A DNA stretch of 34,616 nt from Bacteroidota bacterium (GTDB lineage Bacteria; Bacteroidota; Bacteroidia; Sphingobacteriales; Sphingobacteriaceae): NCBI GenBank assembly GCA_013286325.1, contig JABDFZ010000023.1, positions 1-34,616 on the forward strand, in the 5' to 3' direction. The first letter of the stretch is position 1, and every line of letters starts with the position of its first letter. A model generated the notes under the pieces. It did no database searches. It worked only from the letters and a program-made list of their open reading frames with translations, and was not told the origin of the DNA. Positions 34,122 through 34,616 of the stretch are shown here, one piece after another. Made by a program: the position numbers and the translations under genes.

Positions 34122-34616
34122 TTATAAATTCTCAATTTCCTTATCTGATAATACTTTGTTCCATATTTGCAGCTCGTCTATTTTCCCAGCGAACCCACCG
34201 ACCATTTGCAATGGGAAAACCAAAGTTTCCATTTTTATCATTTTTGTTTTGTCTTTATCTGTAAATTGAATAAAATCGCCATACAGTTTCTTTTGTAGTG
34301 CCCCATTTACATACAGGCTCGTTCCCTTATTGGTGCCGGCAATTACAATATGGGTCCAGGTGTTTTCCGGAACTACATAATCAAAATCGAAATCATACCC
34401 ATCCCTTGAAAACCCTAACTTACCTGTTTTTCTCTGTTTTAACTTTAGCGCTGCATTTGGCGATCTAAAAACAATAGCGTCATTTTCATTATTTGCCGAA
34501 GGATTGATCCAGAAGGAAACAGTATAATCATAACCAATTTCCTTATAAGGCAACTTGGCAAAACTATTTTTCCCGGAAAAAGACAAGGCGTTTCCTTTTA
34601 TCCCCGCCACATACGC
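34122..34616 (-). CDS. C-terminal LamG/concanavalin-like domain of a larger protein, truncated by window edge
   Basis: About 165 residues of a laminin-G/concanavalin-A-like sandwich are visible: GNALSFSGKNSFAKLPY, YTVSFWINPS, WTHIVIAG-x-x-KGTSLYVNG, and a closing KIDELQIWNKVLSDKEI. The frame is open to the window edge (residues A-Y precede the GTG that could be mistaken for a start), so this is the 3' end of a longer gene. In Bacteroidota such C-terminal modules are often attached to glycosidases, including GH20 enzymes; the identity of the rest is not visible. Confidence 0.8.
   Translation of the reverse strand, partial: AYVAGIKGNALSFSGKNSFAKLPYKEIGYDYTVSFWINPSANNENDAIVFRSPNAALKLKQRKTGKLGFSRDGYDFDFDYVVPENTWTHIVIAGTNKGTSLYVNGALQKKLYGDFIQFTDKDKTKMIKMETLVFPLQMVGGFAGKIDELQIWNKVLSDKEIENL

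Overview
The window is a chromosomal stretch from a Bacteroidota bacterium, most likely of the family Sphingobacteriaceae (Mucilaginibacter/Pedobacter-like). The signs are SusC/SusD pairs, many glycosidases with signal peptides or lipoboxes, LytS/LytTR regulators, AT-rich intergenic DNA without obvious Shine-Dalgarno sites, and the style of the outer-membrane proteins. The genus is inferred from general resemblance only.

Layout. (1) 1-6850, flank: a 5'-truncated M1 aminopeptidase; a convergent outer-membrane beta-barrel protein with a TonB-type plug; and, divergent from it, an overlapping LytS-type sensor kinase and LytTR response regulator. (2) 6851-17634, plus-strand arm of a polysaccharide utilisation locus (PUL): SusC, SusD, a DUF3823 lipoprotein, a lipoprotein made of two copies of an unknown domain (probable surface glycan-binding protein), an intrinsic terminator, two near-identical GH43 enzymes and a GH71/99-like lipoprotein. 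(3) 17635-17989: back-to-back terminators around a 28-bp inverted repeat separate the two arms. (4) 17990-31575, minus-strand arm, in transcription order: a DUF5703 protein, a transmembrane Kelch/winged-helix regulator, GH92, a second GH71/99-like protein, GH31 and GH3. (5) 32057-34616, flank: a duplicated DUF1579-like protein, an exported VOC-fold protein and the C-terminal end of a LamG-containing protein.

How it works together (inference): SusCD and the lipoproteins bind and import oligosaccharides at the cell surface. The GH71/99-like proteins may be the endo- or debranching activities. GH92 (alpha-mannosidase), GH43/GH3 (beta-xylosidase, arabinosidase or beta-glucosidase) and GH31 (alpha-xylosidase or alpha-glucosidase) trim the products. 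This mix suggests a branched hetero-mannan carrying pentose, for example a fungal xylomannan-like glycan, but the substrate is not proven by sequence.

Most interesting signal. No hybrid two-component system, SusR or sigma/anti-sigma pair is present in the PUL. The only regulator inside it is an 851-residue one-component membrane protein: exported LamG-like and Kelch sensor, one transmembrane helix, cytoplasmic SARP/OmpR-type winged helix and helical C-terminus. By eye I find the same operator-like architecture in front of four PUL transcription units (susC, GH92, GH3, DUF5703): three ATTAAT-like hexamers spaced exactly 11 bp, then exactly 12 bp, then a TTTG-like element, followed by a TATAAACCAATTATAA-like block. 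SARP-family DNA-binding domains are known to bind direct repeats with 11-bp period. I did not see the triad upstream of the flanking non-PUL genes. Regulator and repeats together look like a self-contained, possibly undescribed PUL control system.
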